Source of the DNA: Delphinapterus leucas
Lineage: Eukaryota; Chordata; Mammalia; Artiodactyla; Monodontidae
Length of the DNA: 64,000 nt
NCBI RefSeq assembly: GCF_002288925.2
Contig: NW_022098026.1
Coordinates: 18,617,823 to 18,681,822, forward strand
Direction: 5' to 3'
The notes under the pieces are model-generated. The model worked only from the letters and a program-made list of their open reading frames with translations, was not told the origin of the DNA and searched no databases. A program made the translations under genes and the position numbers. How positions within the stretch are numbered: position 1 is the stretch's first letter; each line of letters opens with the position of its first letter. Shown one piece after another: positions 44,801 to 59,499 of this stretch.

Positions 44801-47800
44801 TTTACTTATTCTGCTAAATCTCTACATTTCTATTTTGGCCTTTTAAAAATTGTACAGTTGATAAATTCAGTAACATATGTGACACAGACTGTCATTATCA
44901 AAGAACAAACCCCCAAAGGGGCAGTGGTCCAATTATATTGGATATATTCTCTCTTTTTTTACTACATTTTATTTTGATATAATTTCAAACTTACTGGAAA
45001 GTTGCAAGAATAGTACAAAGATCTCCTCCCATATATCCTTTATCTAGACAGACAAATTTTGTTCATTTTGTCCCATTCCTCTCTCTCTCGACAAACAAGT
45101 AATTTATTTTCTGAATCATTTGAAAGTAGACTGCGTACATCCTGTCTCTTTTACCCTTAAATTCTTTAGTGTATCTTTCCTAACAAGAAAGGCATTCTCT
45201 TACATAACCACAGTGTATTTATCAAAATAGGAAATTTAATAAATTTCCGAAGTATTTTTCAAATTCAAATAACTAAAGTTAAAAAAATTGAAATAGAATT
45301 CACATAATATAGAATTCACTCTTTAAATTGTACAATTCAGTGGTTTTTTAATACATTCACAAAGTTGTGCAACTTTCACCGTTATCTATTTTAAAAAATT
45401 TTCATCACCCCCAAACAAAACCTTGTACCCATTAGCAGGCATTTCCCATTCTGTCCCTGCAGCCTTTGGTAATCACTTTCTGTCTTACTGGATCTGCCTA
45501 GTCTGGGCATTTCATATAAATGGAATCATACAATATGTGATCTTTTGTGCCTCACTTCTTTCACTTAGTATATTGTTTTCAAGATTTCTACATGTTGAAT
45601 CATGTATCAGTACTAAATTGGAATAATATGTTTTGTGGATATACCACATTTCATTCATTGGTTGATGACATTTGGATTATTTCCACTTTTTTTTTTTTTT
45701 TTTTTTTTTTTTTTCGGTACGCGGGCCTTTCGCTGTTAGGGCCTCTCCTGTTGCGGAGCACAGGCCCAGCGGCCATGGCCCACTGGCCCAGCCGCTCCGC
45801 GGCATGTGGGATCCTCCCGGACCGGGGCATGAACCCGTGTCCCCTGCATCGGCAGGCGGACTCTCAACCACAGCGCCACCAGGGAAGCCCCTACTTCCAC
45901 ATTTTGACTATTGTAAATAATGATACTATGAACATTTGTGTACAAGTTTTTTATGACGATATCTTTTCAGTTCCCTTGAGTGTATACCTTGGAGTGGAAC
46001 CTTGATCATATTATAACTGTTTTATTTTCTGAGAAACCACCAGGCTGTTTTCTGTAGCAACTGCATGATTTTACATTCCCAGCAGTGTATGAAGGTTCCA
46101 ATTTTTCCACATCCTTGCTAACATTTTTTTTTTTTAATATCCATGCTAGTGGGTATGGAGTTTTTGGTTGTTTTTTTTTTAAAAATAAATTTATTTATTT
46201 ATTTATTTTTGGCTGCCTTGGGTCTTTGTTGCTGTGTGTGGGATTTCTCTAGTTGCGGCGAGCGGGGGGCTACTCTTCGTTGCAGTGCGCAGGCTTCTCA
46301 TCGTGGTGGCTTCTCTTGTTGCAGAACATGGGCTCTAGGCATGCGGGCTTCAGTAGTTGTGGCACGTGGGCTCAGTGGTTGTGGCTCGTGGGCTCTAGAG
46401 CACAGGCTCAGTAGTTGTGGCTCGCGGGCTTAGCTGCTCTGCAGCATGTGCGCTCTTCCCAGACCAGGGCTTGAACCCGTGTCTCCTGCACTGGCAGGTG
46501 TATTCTTAACCACTGCACCACCAGCAAAGCCCCTGGAGTTTTACCTCATTGTGACTCTGATTTGCATTTCTCCAATGACTAATGAAGTTGAGCATCTTTT
46601 CATGTGCTTGTTGTCCATTTGTATGTCTTTGGAGAAATGTTTATTCAGATCTTTCTCCCATTTCTTGGTTGGGTTGTCTTTTTATTGTTGAATCATGTTT
46701 GTTGTTTGTTTTTAGGAAAAAACATGTATTCTGGATACATACCAGTGCCTTATCAGATACATGATTTGGGAATATTTTCTCCCTTTCTGTGGGCCATCTT
46801 TTCGCTTTCTTGATTGTGCCATTAAATTTTATTATTTTAAGTTTTTAAATAATTATTTATTTATTTTTGGCTGTGTTGGGTCTTCATTGCTGCACACGGG
46901 CTTTCTCTAGTTGCAGTGAGCAGGGGCTACTCTTCGTTGCGGTGTGTGGGCTTCTCATTGCAGTGGCTTTTCTTGTTGCGGAGCATGGGCTCTAGGTGCG
47001 CGGGCTTCAGTAGTTGTGGCACACGGGCTCAGTAGTTGTGGCTTGCGGGCTCTAGAGCGGAGGCTCAGTAGTTGTGGCGCACAGGCTTAGTTGCTCCGTG
47101 GCATGTGGGATCTTCCCGGACCAAGGCTCGAACCCATGTACCCTGCGTTGGCAGGCAGATTCTTAACCACTGCACCACCAGGGAAGTCCTGTGCCATTAA
47201 ATTTTAAATTTTGGTTGGGCCCAATTTTTATATTTAACTAGTTTTTCTTTTGTTGCTTGTGCATTTGGTGTCATGTCTAAGAGACCATTGCATAATCCAA
47301 GGTTATGAAGATTTACACCTGTTTTCTTCTTTTCTTCTAAGAGTTTTATACTTTTAGCTCTTACATTTAGGTCTTTGATCCATATTGAGATTTTATGTAA
47401 GATGGGAGGTAGAGATCTAACCTCATTCTTTTGAATGTGGAGAGCCAGTTGTCCCAGTACCATTTGTTGAAAAGATACTTCTTTCTCCATTAAATTGTCT
47501 TGACACCCTTTTCAAAAATCAGTTGACTTTAAATGTGATGGTTTATTTCTGGAGTGTTTATTTTTATTTTATTCCACTGTTCTATATGTCTTCTCATGCC
47601 AGTTCCATACTGTCTTGATTACTGTAGTTTTTTGTAGTAAGTTTTGAAATTGGGAAGTGTAAGTCTTCCAATTTTGTTTTTTTTTTAAGATTCTTTTGGC
47701 TATTCTGGGTTACTGGATATGTTTGTGCCCGTCATCTGGTCTTCGGAAGAGGTATAGTAGAGGGTATTTTATATGCTACAGAATTTGTGGTCACACACAA

Positions 47801-50800
47801 AAACCACCCCTTCTCCATTAATAATATTCCATTTCTTGAAATTTCTGCCCCTCTTGTATACATTGAAGGTGGATGGTTGGGAACGCTTATGATTTAAACC
47901 TGTGTTTGCTAGGCTACCAGAAGAGGAAGTTGTTGTAGTGTTTGTTTGTTTGTTTATGCATCCCCTCCCTGACAAAGCCTGGATATATGTTTGAGAGGAG
48001 ACAAAACTGAAGAGTGGGAGGAGGTGATTAGTTTGGGTAGTTGTAGTCTAAATACATCTGATGTGGACTATATAGAGCTTGCAAGAAGACTATGGACAGA
48101 ATTTCTTTTTCCAGGATAATAAACAAATGGATAAGTGGAATAAAATATAAAACATAGCAATTAGAGTTTTTGCATCTGGTATCTTCTAACAATTGCTTAA
48201 GAGGTGAGAATTCAATATTTGAGTAACACACAATTAGCTTGATACCCAAGCCAGTGTTATCACCTGTGTGATTAAACTGCAAAAACAAATCTTGGATGTT
48301 ATTGCTCAAATGGTCCCAATTATTTTAATTTACTCGTTATTTTGACTCTGAATAGTGACAATCTGTACTATATTTTAGTACCTGTTTTGCTTGAGACTTG
48401 ACTGACAAGTTAACAAAGAAAAGTTTATTTTCTTTTAGTTTGAAGAGACCATTATTTAAGGCTATACTTAAATCAGGTGCATGTATTTGACCTGTTACCA
48501 CCCCCCACAAAATTTTGAATAGTATGATAACAGTATCAAAAGTACTTACTACTATGTATTATCTCCTTGTTAATCTGTTGAAAGCATGCTCTCATTCTCT
48601 ACAGAGGAAAATCAGTGTTTAGTTTGGGGTAGAGCCTCTTTTTCATGAACTGATATCTTGCATAATAAAATTGTATCTTTCAGAGATTAGTGTCCTTGGC
48701 ACTCTGTTTAAGAATTCTGATTGGTATCGTAGGGTAATTTAACTAGAATCTACTATTTGTTAAGCTTTGTGCTGGGCTTTGGGATTACAAAGATGAAAAA
48801 ATGTGGTCCCTGCCCTTAAAGACATCAGGCTTTTCAGGAACATGAACATTTCAGAGAATGTGAAAACAAGGTAAATTGTTTATTCAAATTATATTTGCCC
48901 TTCTAAACTAGTTTTACATAATAACAAATTATATTTGAGTGTTTGTTCTAGGCATGTGTACCTTAATTGCATCACTTCATTTAATATTTTCCTAGTCTTG
49001 TGACAGTCCAAGATCCTAAACTCAATATATGGATCATTGCCCTGTGTTAGTTGGATGATCACCGTAAAGGTTGATGTTTGGATGTCTTACTTCAGGAGTT
49101 TGATGGACTTTAAGTGACAGGTTTAAAGGGGCAGTGATTTAAAATGAAAGGATACAAAGTTCATCAGCATAAGATATTTGAGCAAAACCACAACTGCTTC
49201 ATTATGTTCTATAAACTCTCCAAGCATGTCCTGCTCCAGAGCCTTTGGCATTTGCAGTTGGCTCTCACAGGAGCATTCTTCTCTTAGATATCCGTGTGGC
49301 TACCCTCTCTCACTTATTTTAGCAGTCTGCTAAGAGCCCTTCCTACTGCCTACTGTATGTATGTTCCATAAACATCTCAGATTCACAATTCTAAAACTGA
49401 ACTCATCACTTCCCCCTCTACGCCTATCCCTTCCCCACCCGCACCTTTGCAAATTGCATTGCCCTAAAACTAGTCAGTGTAGTCAGAAACCTTGAAGCTT
49501 GCATCTGCTATCTCTTACCACATACATCCAAACAGGTACTAAGTCCTGTAGGTTCTTTCTTAGCATCTTGTTTGTCTCTTTCTCTGTATTCTCACTGCTT
49601 GTGCTGTAAATCAAGTCATCATCTTTCACCTGAACTTATTGTAGTAATCCCTGGCTCTATCTACCTCTGTGATTATACCTCTAATTCTTCATTTACCCTG
49701 CTATCACAGTAAATTCTCTAATGCCAGTTCAATCATGTCACTCCTTTGGCAAAAAGGCTTCCCATTCCTTAGATAAAGAATAAATCAAATTCCTTGGTAT
49801 GGCATACAAGGTTATTTAGGATTTGGCTTCTGTCTATTTCTATCCTTGCTGTATCCTACTTTATTTGCTTTTTATATTCCAGCCATACCAAATTGCTGTA
49901 GTTCTCTGAACATATCAAGCTATTAAACGTCCCAAGTAATTTGCTCTCACTGCTTTGGCTTCTAGAATCATGATAATAACTACTGCATACTGAGTGTTCA
50001 TTGTCCACTGGACTAAATGCTTACCCTTACGTTCTTAAATAAACTTTACAACTACCATATGAAGGAAGTGATATTATTCCCAATTTACAGATGAGGAAAC
50101 TGAAGCTTAGAGACATTGTATAATATGCACAAAGTTGTACATCTAGTGATGGAGCCACGATTTGAATCAGGTTTCTTGGAATGTAAAATCCATGCTTAAA
50201 ACTACTACTCTACACTGCAGCTGTCACTAATGGCCCCGTTCTCCATCCTGTTGGATACCTTCTTGTTCCGGATCATCACCTCTGATTTCCTTCATTACTA
50301 CCCCAACTGGAATCGACCATTTCTTCCTTCCTCTGTGTTCCCACGTTGTCTGTATATAACTCCCTGTTAAATAGCATCTGTAGTACTTTATTGCATTTAT
50401 TTGATTATCTGTCTTAATGAGCAGGAATCATGTCTTATTTATTTTTGTGTTTCCCATATACAGTAGAATGTCTGGCACTTAGTAGGTGCTTATTAAATGT
50501 TGGGTTTAATAAGCCAATGTTGAATATATATATAGTGTTTAATATGCTCAGATTACTTGTTAGCCTAAGACAACATAATGGATTTTATATTTTTGTGGAG
50601 TAGAGAGTAAGAGTATAGGAACACAAGGTCCTTAGACAAACTGACCTTAATAATAGCAGTAATGGTAATATTAATAGTAATAATAACTAATATTTGTTGA
50701 GTGATTACCATGTATTAAGCACTGTTGGTACAATTTTAGATATAGTATCTTGCTTAATCATCAATAACCCTGTGATGTAGTTACTATTATCCTTATCTTA

Positions 50801-53800
50801 TAGCTGAGGAAAATGAGGCTAACAACGGTAAAAAGAGTTAGCTAAGATGGCACTGTGAACAGTGGGCTAGTGTTCTAAGAGACCTTGCTGTTAGTCATTA
50901 TGCTCTCCTCCCATTATTGGTATGAGTTGGAGGTGTTTGAGTCTCTTTTTAACTTACTAAAATTAAGTATTTCTTTGGTGTGTTTGATGCTTATTTTTTT
51001 ATTTAGGGTAATGAGTAGAAGCCAGGACTTCTTTCTAACCTCAGTCTTACCCATTTATTATGATAGGGCAAATACAGAATAACATTTCAACATTAAGATT
51101 TTCTTGGACTTAATTGCCAGGTTCTTCATTCCTTGTGACTTTCCTAATGAGCATGCGAGGAGTCTTCCCTTTTTTAAAATGGATTGTGGCACAAATTTTG
51201 TTGTATGTATGTTGGTTAGAAATAATGTAGTGGTACTGCCAGAAATTACTAAATAAAAGCATGATTTGTCTGTCTCTCCAAGAACTCTGGCAGAGAGGAG
51301 TTTGTGGGCTTGATAATCTATTACATTTAATTTAATTTAAAGGTTTTTCCTGACATTGCTCTTATTGTTAAACTGCAACATCATGTTGCTTGTAGATTCT
51401 CTGTTTACTTCATTGGTTAGTACGCATTTGTTTTAGTCATACTCCACTGTTTAGAAGAGTCACTTAATACAGTTTGGTGTGGTGAAGAGGGTGTGAGCTT
51501 TGGAATCTGAAACACAGGGCTTCAGATACCTGTGTGGTTATGTGATCTTGGGTAAGTCACTTAACTTTTCTGAGTTTCAGTTAAAATGAAGATGTTAATC
51601 TGCTTCACTGAGCAGTAAAGATGATGGAGTGGAATAATATATGGAAAATGCACTTAATGGTAACTATTATTTTAAAAAAAACCTTTCTTTTCTCCCATGT
51701 TTAGAAACTTCAAGAAATAATAGATTCTGTATTAAAACTATGGTGTAGAAATGAAGTTTTTGTAGTTGACTAAAGTGGAGTTAATTTTCTCCAGCTTTAA
51801 CTGAGAATTAGGAAAAGCCTGATGGTTCTCTCTTGTGCTGTTTAAACTAATTAACTTCAGAAATCCCAAGGTAACAGTTACGTTTTTTGAGAAGAGGATT
51901 GTGGATCTGAAATTGGGCATACAGTTTTCCTTGTAGAAAGAAACTTGAACACTTTTTACGATGAGGCATATAGCCTTTGCATTCCATTACTTCCTGATGT
52001 TGTTGCTGATTATATTGGGCCTTACAGTATCAGCAAAACTCGTTCCTAAATTTATAATTATTTGGTCTCAAATTGCATCTGTATTACTTTTTCCTTTTGA
52101 GTGGATCTTGGAGCATGTTTGTGGTGGATGCAACTGTTGAAACTTTGGAGTACCACGTTTTTTGCAAAAAGGAATTACCATGTCTTTCAGTAATTATCTC
52201 TTGGAATGCTGACCCATCCTTTTTGCTGCTCCAAGTAGAAATCAATAGTAAGCTACCTGCATTCTAAAATTGGTATGATTCTAATTTAAAGACTTTGGGT
52301 GGGAAAAGGTAAGACATGTTTATCTCTCCAAATGTTAACTAAGAGAGAAGAAAAATAATAGCAAGTACATTTTAAAAATATATATTTTTGATGTTTAAAT
52401 GTTTTATTTGGCTTTTCCTTTTTAATTATCAAATCTGAATTTCTTGAGGAAGCTTTATTTTTGAAGGTTTATAAGAAGAGGTAGTGAAAAATAAAGGGTT
52501 TAGCCTTCCTCTTGAACTTTCTCATAGCTCTGGTTGGAATTCATGGGAGTGATGATTATTCTTTTTTTTTTTTTGTGGTACGCGGGCCTCTAACTGTTGT
52601 GGCCTCTCCTGTTGCGGAGCACAGGCTCCGGACGCGCAGGCTCAGCGGCCATGGCTCACGGGCCCAGCCGCTCCGCGGCATGTGGGATCCTCCCGGACCG
52701 GGGCACGAACCCGTGTCCCCTGCATCGGCAGGCGGACTCTCAACCACTGCGCCACCAGGGAAGCCCAGTGATGATTATTCTTTTTTTTTTGGCTGTGTTG
52801 GGTCTTCGTTGCCGTGCGCGGCTTTCTCTGGAGAGAGGGAGCTACTCTTCGTTGCTGTGCGTGGGCTTCTCATTGCGTTGGCTTCTCGTTGCGGAGCGTG
52901 GGCCCTAGGCGCACAGGCTTCAGTAGTTGTGGCACGTGAGCTCAGTAGTTGTGGCTCACAGGCTTTAGAACACAGCCTCAGTAGTTGTGGTGCATGGGCT
53001 TAGTTCCTCCGTGGCATGTGGGATCTTCCCGGACCAGGGCTCGAACCCATGTCCCTGCATCGGCAGGCAGATTCTCAACCACTGTGTGCCACCAGGGAAG
53101 TCCCGAAATTGTGGGTTTTTCTGTTGTTGTTTGTTTGTTTGCTTCTTGGTGGAAGTGAGTTTTGGCCAAATCATAGCTAGGTTAATAAATGATGTTTTCC
53201 TAATTAGATTTTGGCCAGGGTGACTGAGGTGTTTTGTTTTTTTTTAGGTGGTAATAGCTGAGTCTGTGGTTATTCTCCCTAGTAACTATTGCCATCCAGT
53301 GGTTCATTTTGAAATGTCATATGGGACAAAATGCTTGTTCCCCTTTTCCTCCCTTCTACCTTTGTTTAAATTCTAGTTGAAGCTAAAAAACACACTCATT
53401 TTTTTTTAGAAGAAGGGAGGGAGAAAAAAGACTTTTGAGGGGGAAGACATAAAGAGTTTGACTTTAGCGTTTTAGAAGAGGTAACCTATAAGGGAAAAAA
53501 CAGGTAGTTTTTTGTGGGCCAGATTTCCTCTCATTCTTTTTCCTCCGCGTTTTATTTTTGTACCTAATCAGAAGTAGGAAAAAAATCTGCCATGTTTAAG
53601 ACTTGAAATAAACTTTTTTGCCATTGGTTAAAAACAGTACCACAATAGGTTGATGTTTTATGTTTGCTGCTGAATGTAGCTGCTGGATAGAGATGAGCTG
53701 TGTAACTACCGTTAAGCAATAAGGAAATTTCTGTGATCCTTTAGCTGTATGTAGGAAACTATGAGGCTTATATATTCATTTGCATGATGAAAACTAATTT

Positions 53801-56800
53801 CATTAGATATAATATTACTTTGAACTTATCTATTATTTAGACATTTTTTTGGTGTTATATCACTGAGCCTTTATATGAAATGTATGGTATTGGTCTTACT
53901 ATTTCCATGTAGCTATAAATGGTTTCCATCTTGACTGGCCAGGTACCTTTTGAGGTAATGCTGTTGCAATCGGCATTGCAACAATATGTGTTTCAGCAGG
54001 TTTATCAGGTAAGATATTTATGAACTGCCAAAAGCAATCCCCCAAATAGTCCCAAAGTAATAGGCATAACTGGATATTTTATCCTTTTATTGAATCCACA
54101 TTGAGACAGGCTTTTAAAAGTTTATGGAAAGTAGGACAAAAAAGTATGAGAATTGAGTGCCTTTGGCACATCTGATTGACACAAATGTATTCAAGTCATT
54201 TATGTGTATAGTTATGTATAACTCATTCTGGGAACTTAAGATTTTCCCCACAAGTGTTACAGATATTTAAAATTTGATCTTGTGTGTCAGAACTTAAATA
54301 TAAAATGCCTAAAACTACATTTGAAAATTCAAGTGATTCTCACAAGGAAAAAAAAGTTGTAACTATGTGAGGTGATAGATGTTAACTAAACTTACTGTGG
54401 TAATAATTTCATAATATATACTGCTAGCAGTCACTCCCATTCTTCCTTTCCTGACTCTTCAGGAGACCATTAATCTTCTTTCTGTCTCTGGGGATTTGCC
54501 TGTGCTGGACATTTCATATAAATTGAATTGTACAATATGTGACTTTTTGTGCATTCTTTCATGCTAAGCATGATATTTTCAACGTTGTCAGTGTTATAGC
54601 GTGTGTCAGTACTTGGCTGAATAATATTCCATTGTATGGATATACCACATTTTGTTTATCCATTTACTAATTAACAGACATACGAGTTTTTTTCCACTTT
54701 TTGTCTACTATGCATAATGCAGCCATGAACTTCTATGTACAAGTTTTTGTATGAACATGTATGTTTTCAGTCTTCTTAGGTATATACATAGAAGTGGAAT
54801 TACTGGGTCATATGGTAATTCTGTGTTTAATTTTTGAAGAACTGCCAAACAGTGTCCCACAGTGGCTTCATCATTTATACTTCCACTAGCAATGTACAAA
54901 GGACCTTACTTTTTTGAGAGTGGACCATTCGTCACTTTCTAAGTGCATCTTCAAGCCCATTTTTTATTTCATTCCCTTACTCTCCACCCACACGTCTGAC
55001 CACCTATTGAAATTCTATGCATCCTTCAAAGCCTAGCTCAAATGCTACTTCTTGTACAAAGTCTTCTTGGATTACTGGGGCTGGAAGTGATTTCTCTTTA
55101 ATGCATATAGTTTTACCATTTATTTCTCTTGGAGGCCTTTTGTGATAGTTGTTGGTGTCTTTGACATTTCTTCTACCACATTTTTGTACTCTCTTGGTAT
55201 TGTACTTTGTATAAAACAGGACTTCAATAAATATTGGAGAATGAATGGGAGACAATTGGAAATCCTTAACTTGGATTTTTTAAAAGTTACATAATACATG
55301 TAATCTGTATTCATCTCTGTAATATGTGTAATACTACATCAGAACAGTGCTGCTTATAAAATAGACATATTAACATCTAAATACCATATTTAATAAATTT
55401 CAGAATTTGGAATGGTGGTTTTTATCCTTACAACTGGCAGGTATATGTATCTGCAAATATGTAATATTTTCTTGCACTTGCAACAGGCTCTTTGTTGTAC
55501 AAGCAGTTACCTTTCAAATCATTTGAAAACTGGTAGTATACATTTATCTGCTGGCATTGATCTAGAATGACATCTTTGTCTGTAATTATATATTAAAGAA
55601 TCTGTATTACAACATAGTACATGGCTCAGTGTTACTGGGTCTGAAGTTAAAGATTTATTTTATAAAAATAAAGTACATCACTAGGTAATAAAATATTGTT
55701 ATATCCACATCATTTTAACTTTACTGTCTTTATTAAGATACCTTTATTTGGTCTCCATTGTGAAAATTGATGACCAACTAGTCAAGTATTCCAAATAATG
55801 TAGTCCAAATACTGTGGTCCTTTATTAATTTGTTAGGTAGTATCTATTGCCTAGCGTTTAAGAGTTATATGGCCTGTGTTTTTTGGGGGGTTTTTTTGCG
55901 GTACGCGGGCCTCTCACTGTTGTGGCCTCTCCCATTGCGGAGCACAGGCTCCGGACGCGCAGGCTCAGCGGCCATGGCTCCCGGGCCCAGCCGCTCCGTG
56001 GCATGTGGGATCTTCCCGGACCGGGGCACGAACCCATGTCCCCTGCATTGGCAGGCAGACTCTCAACCACTGCACCACCAGGGAAGCCCATATGGCCTGT
56101 GTTTGAAACCTGGCTTTGCCATTTATTAGCTGGCAGAAATACTTAACCTTTCTGATCCTGTTTTTCTGTCTGTCTACAAGTATATTAACCTCCCTGGTTA
56201 GACACTTTTTTTATATATATAAATTTATTTTATTTTTGGCTGCATTGGGTCTTCGTTGCTGCCCGTGGGCTTTTCTCTGGTTGCAGCAAGTAGGGGCTGT
56301 GCTTCGTCCTGGTGTGCAGGCTTCTCATTGTGGTGGCTTCTCTTGTGGCACACGGGCTCAGTAGTTGTGGCTCGTGGGCTCTAGAGCGCAGGCTCTGTAG
56401 TTGTGGTGCATGGGCTTAGTTGTTCCGCGGCATGTGGGATCTTCCCGGACCAGGGCTCAAACCAGTGTCTCCTGCATTGACAGGTGGATTCTTAACCACT
56501 GCAGCACCAGGGAAGCCCCAGACATATTTATATACTACAGACCTGTATAGGTATATAAATATGTACTCATGATTATATATACATGAGTACTCATATGTTC
56601 ATGTTTGCATACATATACATACATACTTTTAGCAAAATAAATATCATACTGTTTTAAATCTTGTGGTTTTCACTTAATTTTATGACTGTTTTCTTATGCC
56701 ATTAAATATGCTTCAAACACATTGTTCTTAATGACTGCATAGTGGTCCATTCTGTGAATGTACAAAATGTACTTACCAAATCCCCTATTGTAGTATTTTT

Positions 56801-59462
56801 TTCACTTCATTTCTGGAATTTTAATTAATGCTGCAATGAACATTCTTGCACATTTTTGTCTGGCATTCAGATAATTTTTTAAGGATAGATTTTTTTTTAA
56901 ATGGAATTACTGGGTCAAAGGGCATGTGCTTTTTAAAAATAAATTTATTTATTTATGGCTGCGTTGGGTCTTCGTTGCTGCACGCGGGCTTTCTCTAGTT
57001 GCAGTGAGCGGGGGCTACTCTTCGTTGCAGTGCGTGGGCTTCTCATTGCAGTGGCTTCTCTTGTTGCGGAGCACAGGCTCTAGACGTGTGGGCTTCAGTA
57101 GTTGTGGCACTCAGGTTCAGTAGTTGTGGCTCTCGGGGTCTAGAGCTCAGGCTCAGCAGTTGTGGTGCACAGACTTAGTTGCTCCGCGGCATGTGGGATC
57201 TTCCTGGAGCAGGGCTCGAACCCGTGTCTCCTGCATTGGCAGGCGGATTCTTAACTACTGCACCACCAGGGAAGTACGGCATGTGCTTTTTAAAGCATTT
57301 TGATACACATTTCCAAATTGCTTCCCAGAAAGGTTGTGCATATTTTGTTTGGTAAGAAAATTTAGAATTAACTTGATTTGAAATTAGAGGGTTGCATGTT
57401 TATTTTCGTAAGTTGATTTTGCTTATAGGATTCATTTCAACAAATATGTATTGAATAAGTACTATGTACAAGGTATTCATAGGCTCAGAGGATAGAGCAG
57501 TGAACAAATGACTATGATTCCTAACCTAATAGAGTTTTCCTGTCTAGAGCAATTAGGATATTTGATAGTGGGTTAAATCTTCTTTAGTTTGTCAGAATTG
57601 AATATATTAATTGGAAGAGAGGAGAAACGATACTTTAATGACCTATTTATGCTATCTAGGCTTTCTACTATCTACTCCTGCATACATCTTCCTAGGGCCT
57701 ATGTTGATGTACTTGTTTCATTTAAAAAATGCTGCTTTTCAGGCTCTGTGGTAGGCACAGAAGATTCATTGCTCTCCAGGAAACTTTAATCTGGTGTGTC
57801 TGGGTTATATCTGTAGTCGTGTCTGAAGATAAGCAGATAGTCAGGAGGCTCCCTCAAAGTCCCTCCCTATAACCCCCTGTTTCTACAATAATTTATTTGG
57901 TTATATTTGAATTCCAAATCAGAAGTCATATTACCTTAAATTGCTGTTATTCTAACAATATTAAGATCAGCTTCATGGATATTGCATCTTTAATTCCTAA
58001 ACAGGTTGAATCATTTATTTTGGACCAAGAAGATCTGGATAACCCGGTGCTGAAAACAACATCAGAGATATTCTTATCAAGTACTGCAGAAGGAGCAGAC
58101 TTACGCACTGTGGATCCAGAGACACAGGCACGACTAGAAGCATTGCTGGAAGCAGCAGGTACTTTATTTTCTCTTTTTCATCTTTTTAAAAGACTCCAGG
58201 GAATACCCTCGTGGTTCAGTGGTTGGGACTCTGCGCTTTCACTGCCAAGGGCATGGGTTCGATCCCTGGTAGGGGAACTAAGATCCTGCAATCCACGTGG
58301 CATGGCTGGAAAAAAAAAAAAAAGACAAAAAAAACCCCCAAGACTCCATCTCTATACAAAGTTATAAAAGATTATCCCCAAATTATATATGTTATATAAA
58401 ATTTGAAATCTGTAAAATTTGTTTTTTTTTTAATTTCCTAAAGAAAATGTTCACATTTTATGTTTAAAAAATTCTTGGTTGAAAGTTCTCAGTGAGTGAT
58501 TTCTAGGCTCAACACTAACTTTTTTTTTTAATTGAAGCATAGTTGATTTACAATGTTGTGTTAGTTTCAGGTGTACAGCAAAGTGATTCAGTTTTACACA
58601 TATATATATTCTTTTCCATTATGGTTTACTACAAGTTATTGAGTATAGTTCCCTGCTATATAGTAACATTTAACCATTTTTAAAAATTTTATTTATTTTT
58701 AGCTGTGTTGGGTCTTCCTTACTGCGCGTGGGATTTCTCTAGTTGCGGCGAGTGGGGGCCACTCTTCGTTGAGGCGCACAGACTTCTCATTACGGTGGCT
58801 TCTCTTGTTGCGGAGCATGGGCTCTAGGCACGCAGGCTTCAGTAGTTGGGGCACGTGGGTTCCGTAGTTGCTGCTTGCGGGCTCTAGAGCTCAGGCTCAG
58901 TAGTTGTGACGCATGGGCTTAGTTGCTCCACAGCACGTGGGATCTTCCCAGGCCAGGGATCGAACCCGTGTCCGCTACATTGGCAGGTGGATTCTCAACC
59001 ACTGTGCCACCATTGAAGTCCCAAGACATATATATAGTATGTTAGGAATGTGTTTACTTTGATAATTCTTCTTATTCCTTTAACTTTCTCCTCTTATGAA
59101 AAAGCATAGGTAAAATTTATAGCAGATTGACTTTTAGTCCATCTAATGTGTCTTTTTGGAACTGACCGAAACTTAAAATTAGATTGAACAAAACAATTTA
59201 AGTATCTAGCAGAAGATGGTTTAATTTAGAGCAGACGGTTTAATTTAAACCTTCTTTAAAAAAAAGTTTCCATTGCAGGGGGCAGAGGTTTGATCCCTGG
59301 TTGGGGAACTAAGATCCTGCGTGCAGTGCAGTGTGGCCAAAAAAAAAAAATCACATTAGTAATTGCTTTGGTGTCCCTCCCTTCTTTGGATTTATTGTGA
59401 GTCTCCTACTTTTGATTTAGGAATAGTCTATGTAAGATTCCTGAAATAGGAGTGCCATGGCC

Positions 59463-59499
<37 letters not shown>

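Larger units (their letters stand above)
44945..47690 (-). mobile_element. Antisense L1 remnants with three nested CHR SINEs
   Basis: 44950-45110 is an L1 tail ('gaaagttgcaagaatagtacaaagatc'). 45280 onward is a second copy: 'attgtacaattcagtggttttttaatacattcacaaagttgtgcaac', 'gaagttgagcatcttttcatgtgcttgttgtcc', 'cccagtaccatttgttgaaaag'. All in antisense, without an intact frame. Confidence 0.78.
35456..58004 (+). other. ANKHD1: ANKHD1 intron 1 (22.5 kb)
   Basis: Donor gtacgg, acceptor cctaaacag. The first 2.5 kb (to about 38100) is almost free of recognisable repeats. Beyond that it carries antisense L1 tails (near 38170, 42213-44062, 44945-47690, 54395-54960, 56560-57400), an antisense MER5A at 38626, L2/MIR remnants and about 17 CHR SINEs. 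Stretches at 47700-48690, 51670-52500, 53110-54350 and 55240-55860 show nothing I can name. No alternative exon is supported. Confidence 0.85.

Noticed and set aside
47197..47490. 97-codon minus-strand frame as a functional reverse transcriptase piece
   Set aside because: It is a remnant of L1 ORF2 in a decayed antisense L1, flanked by broken sequence.
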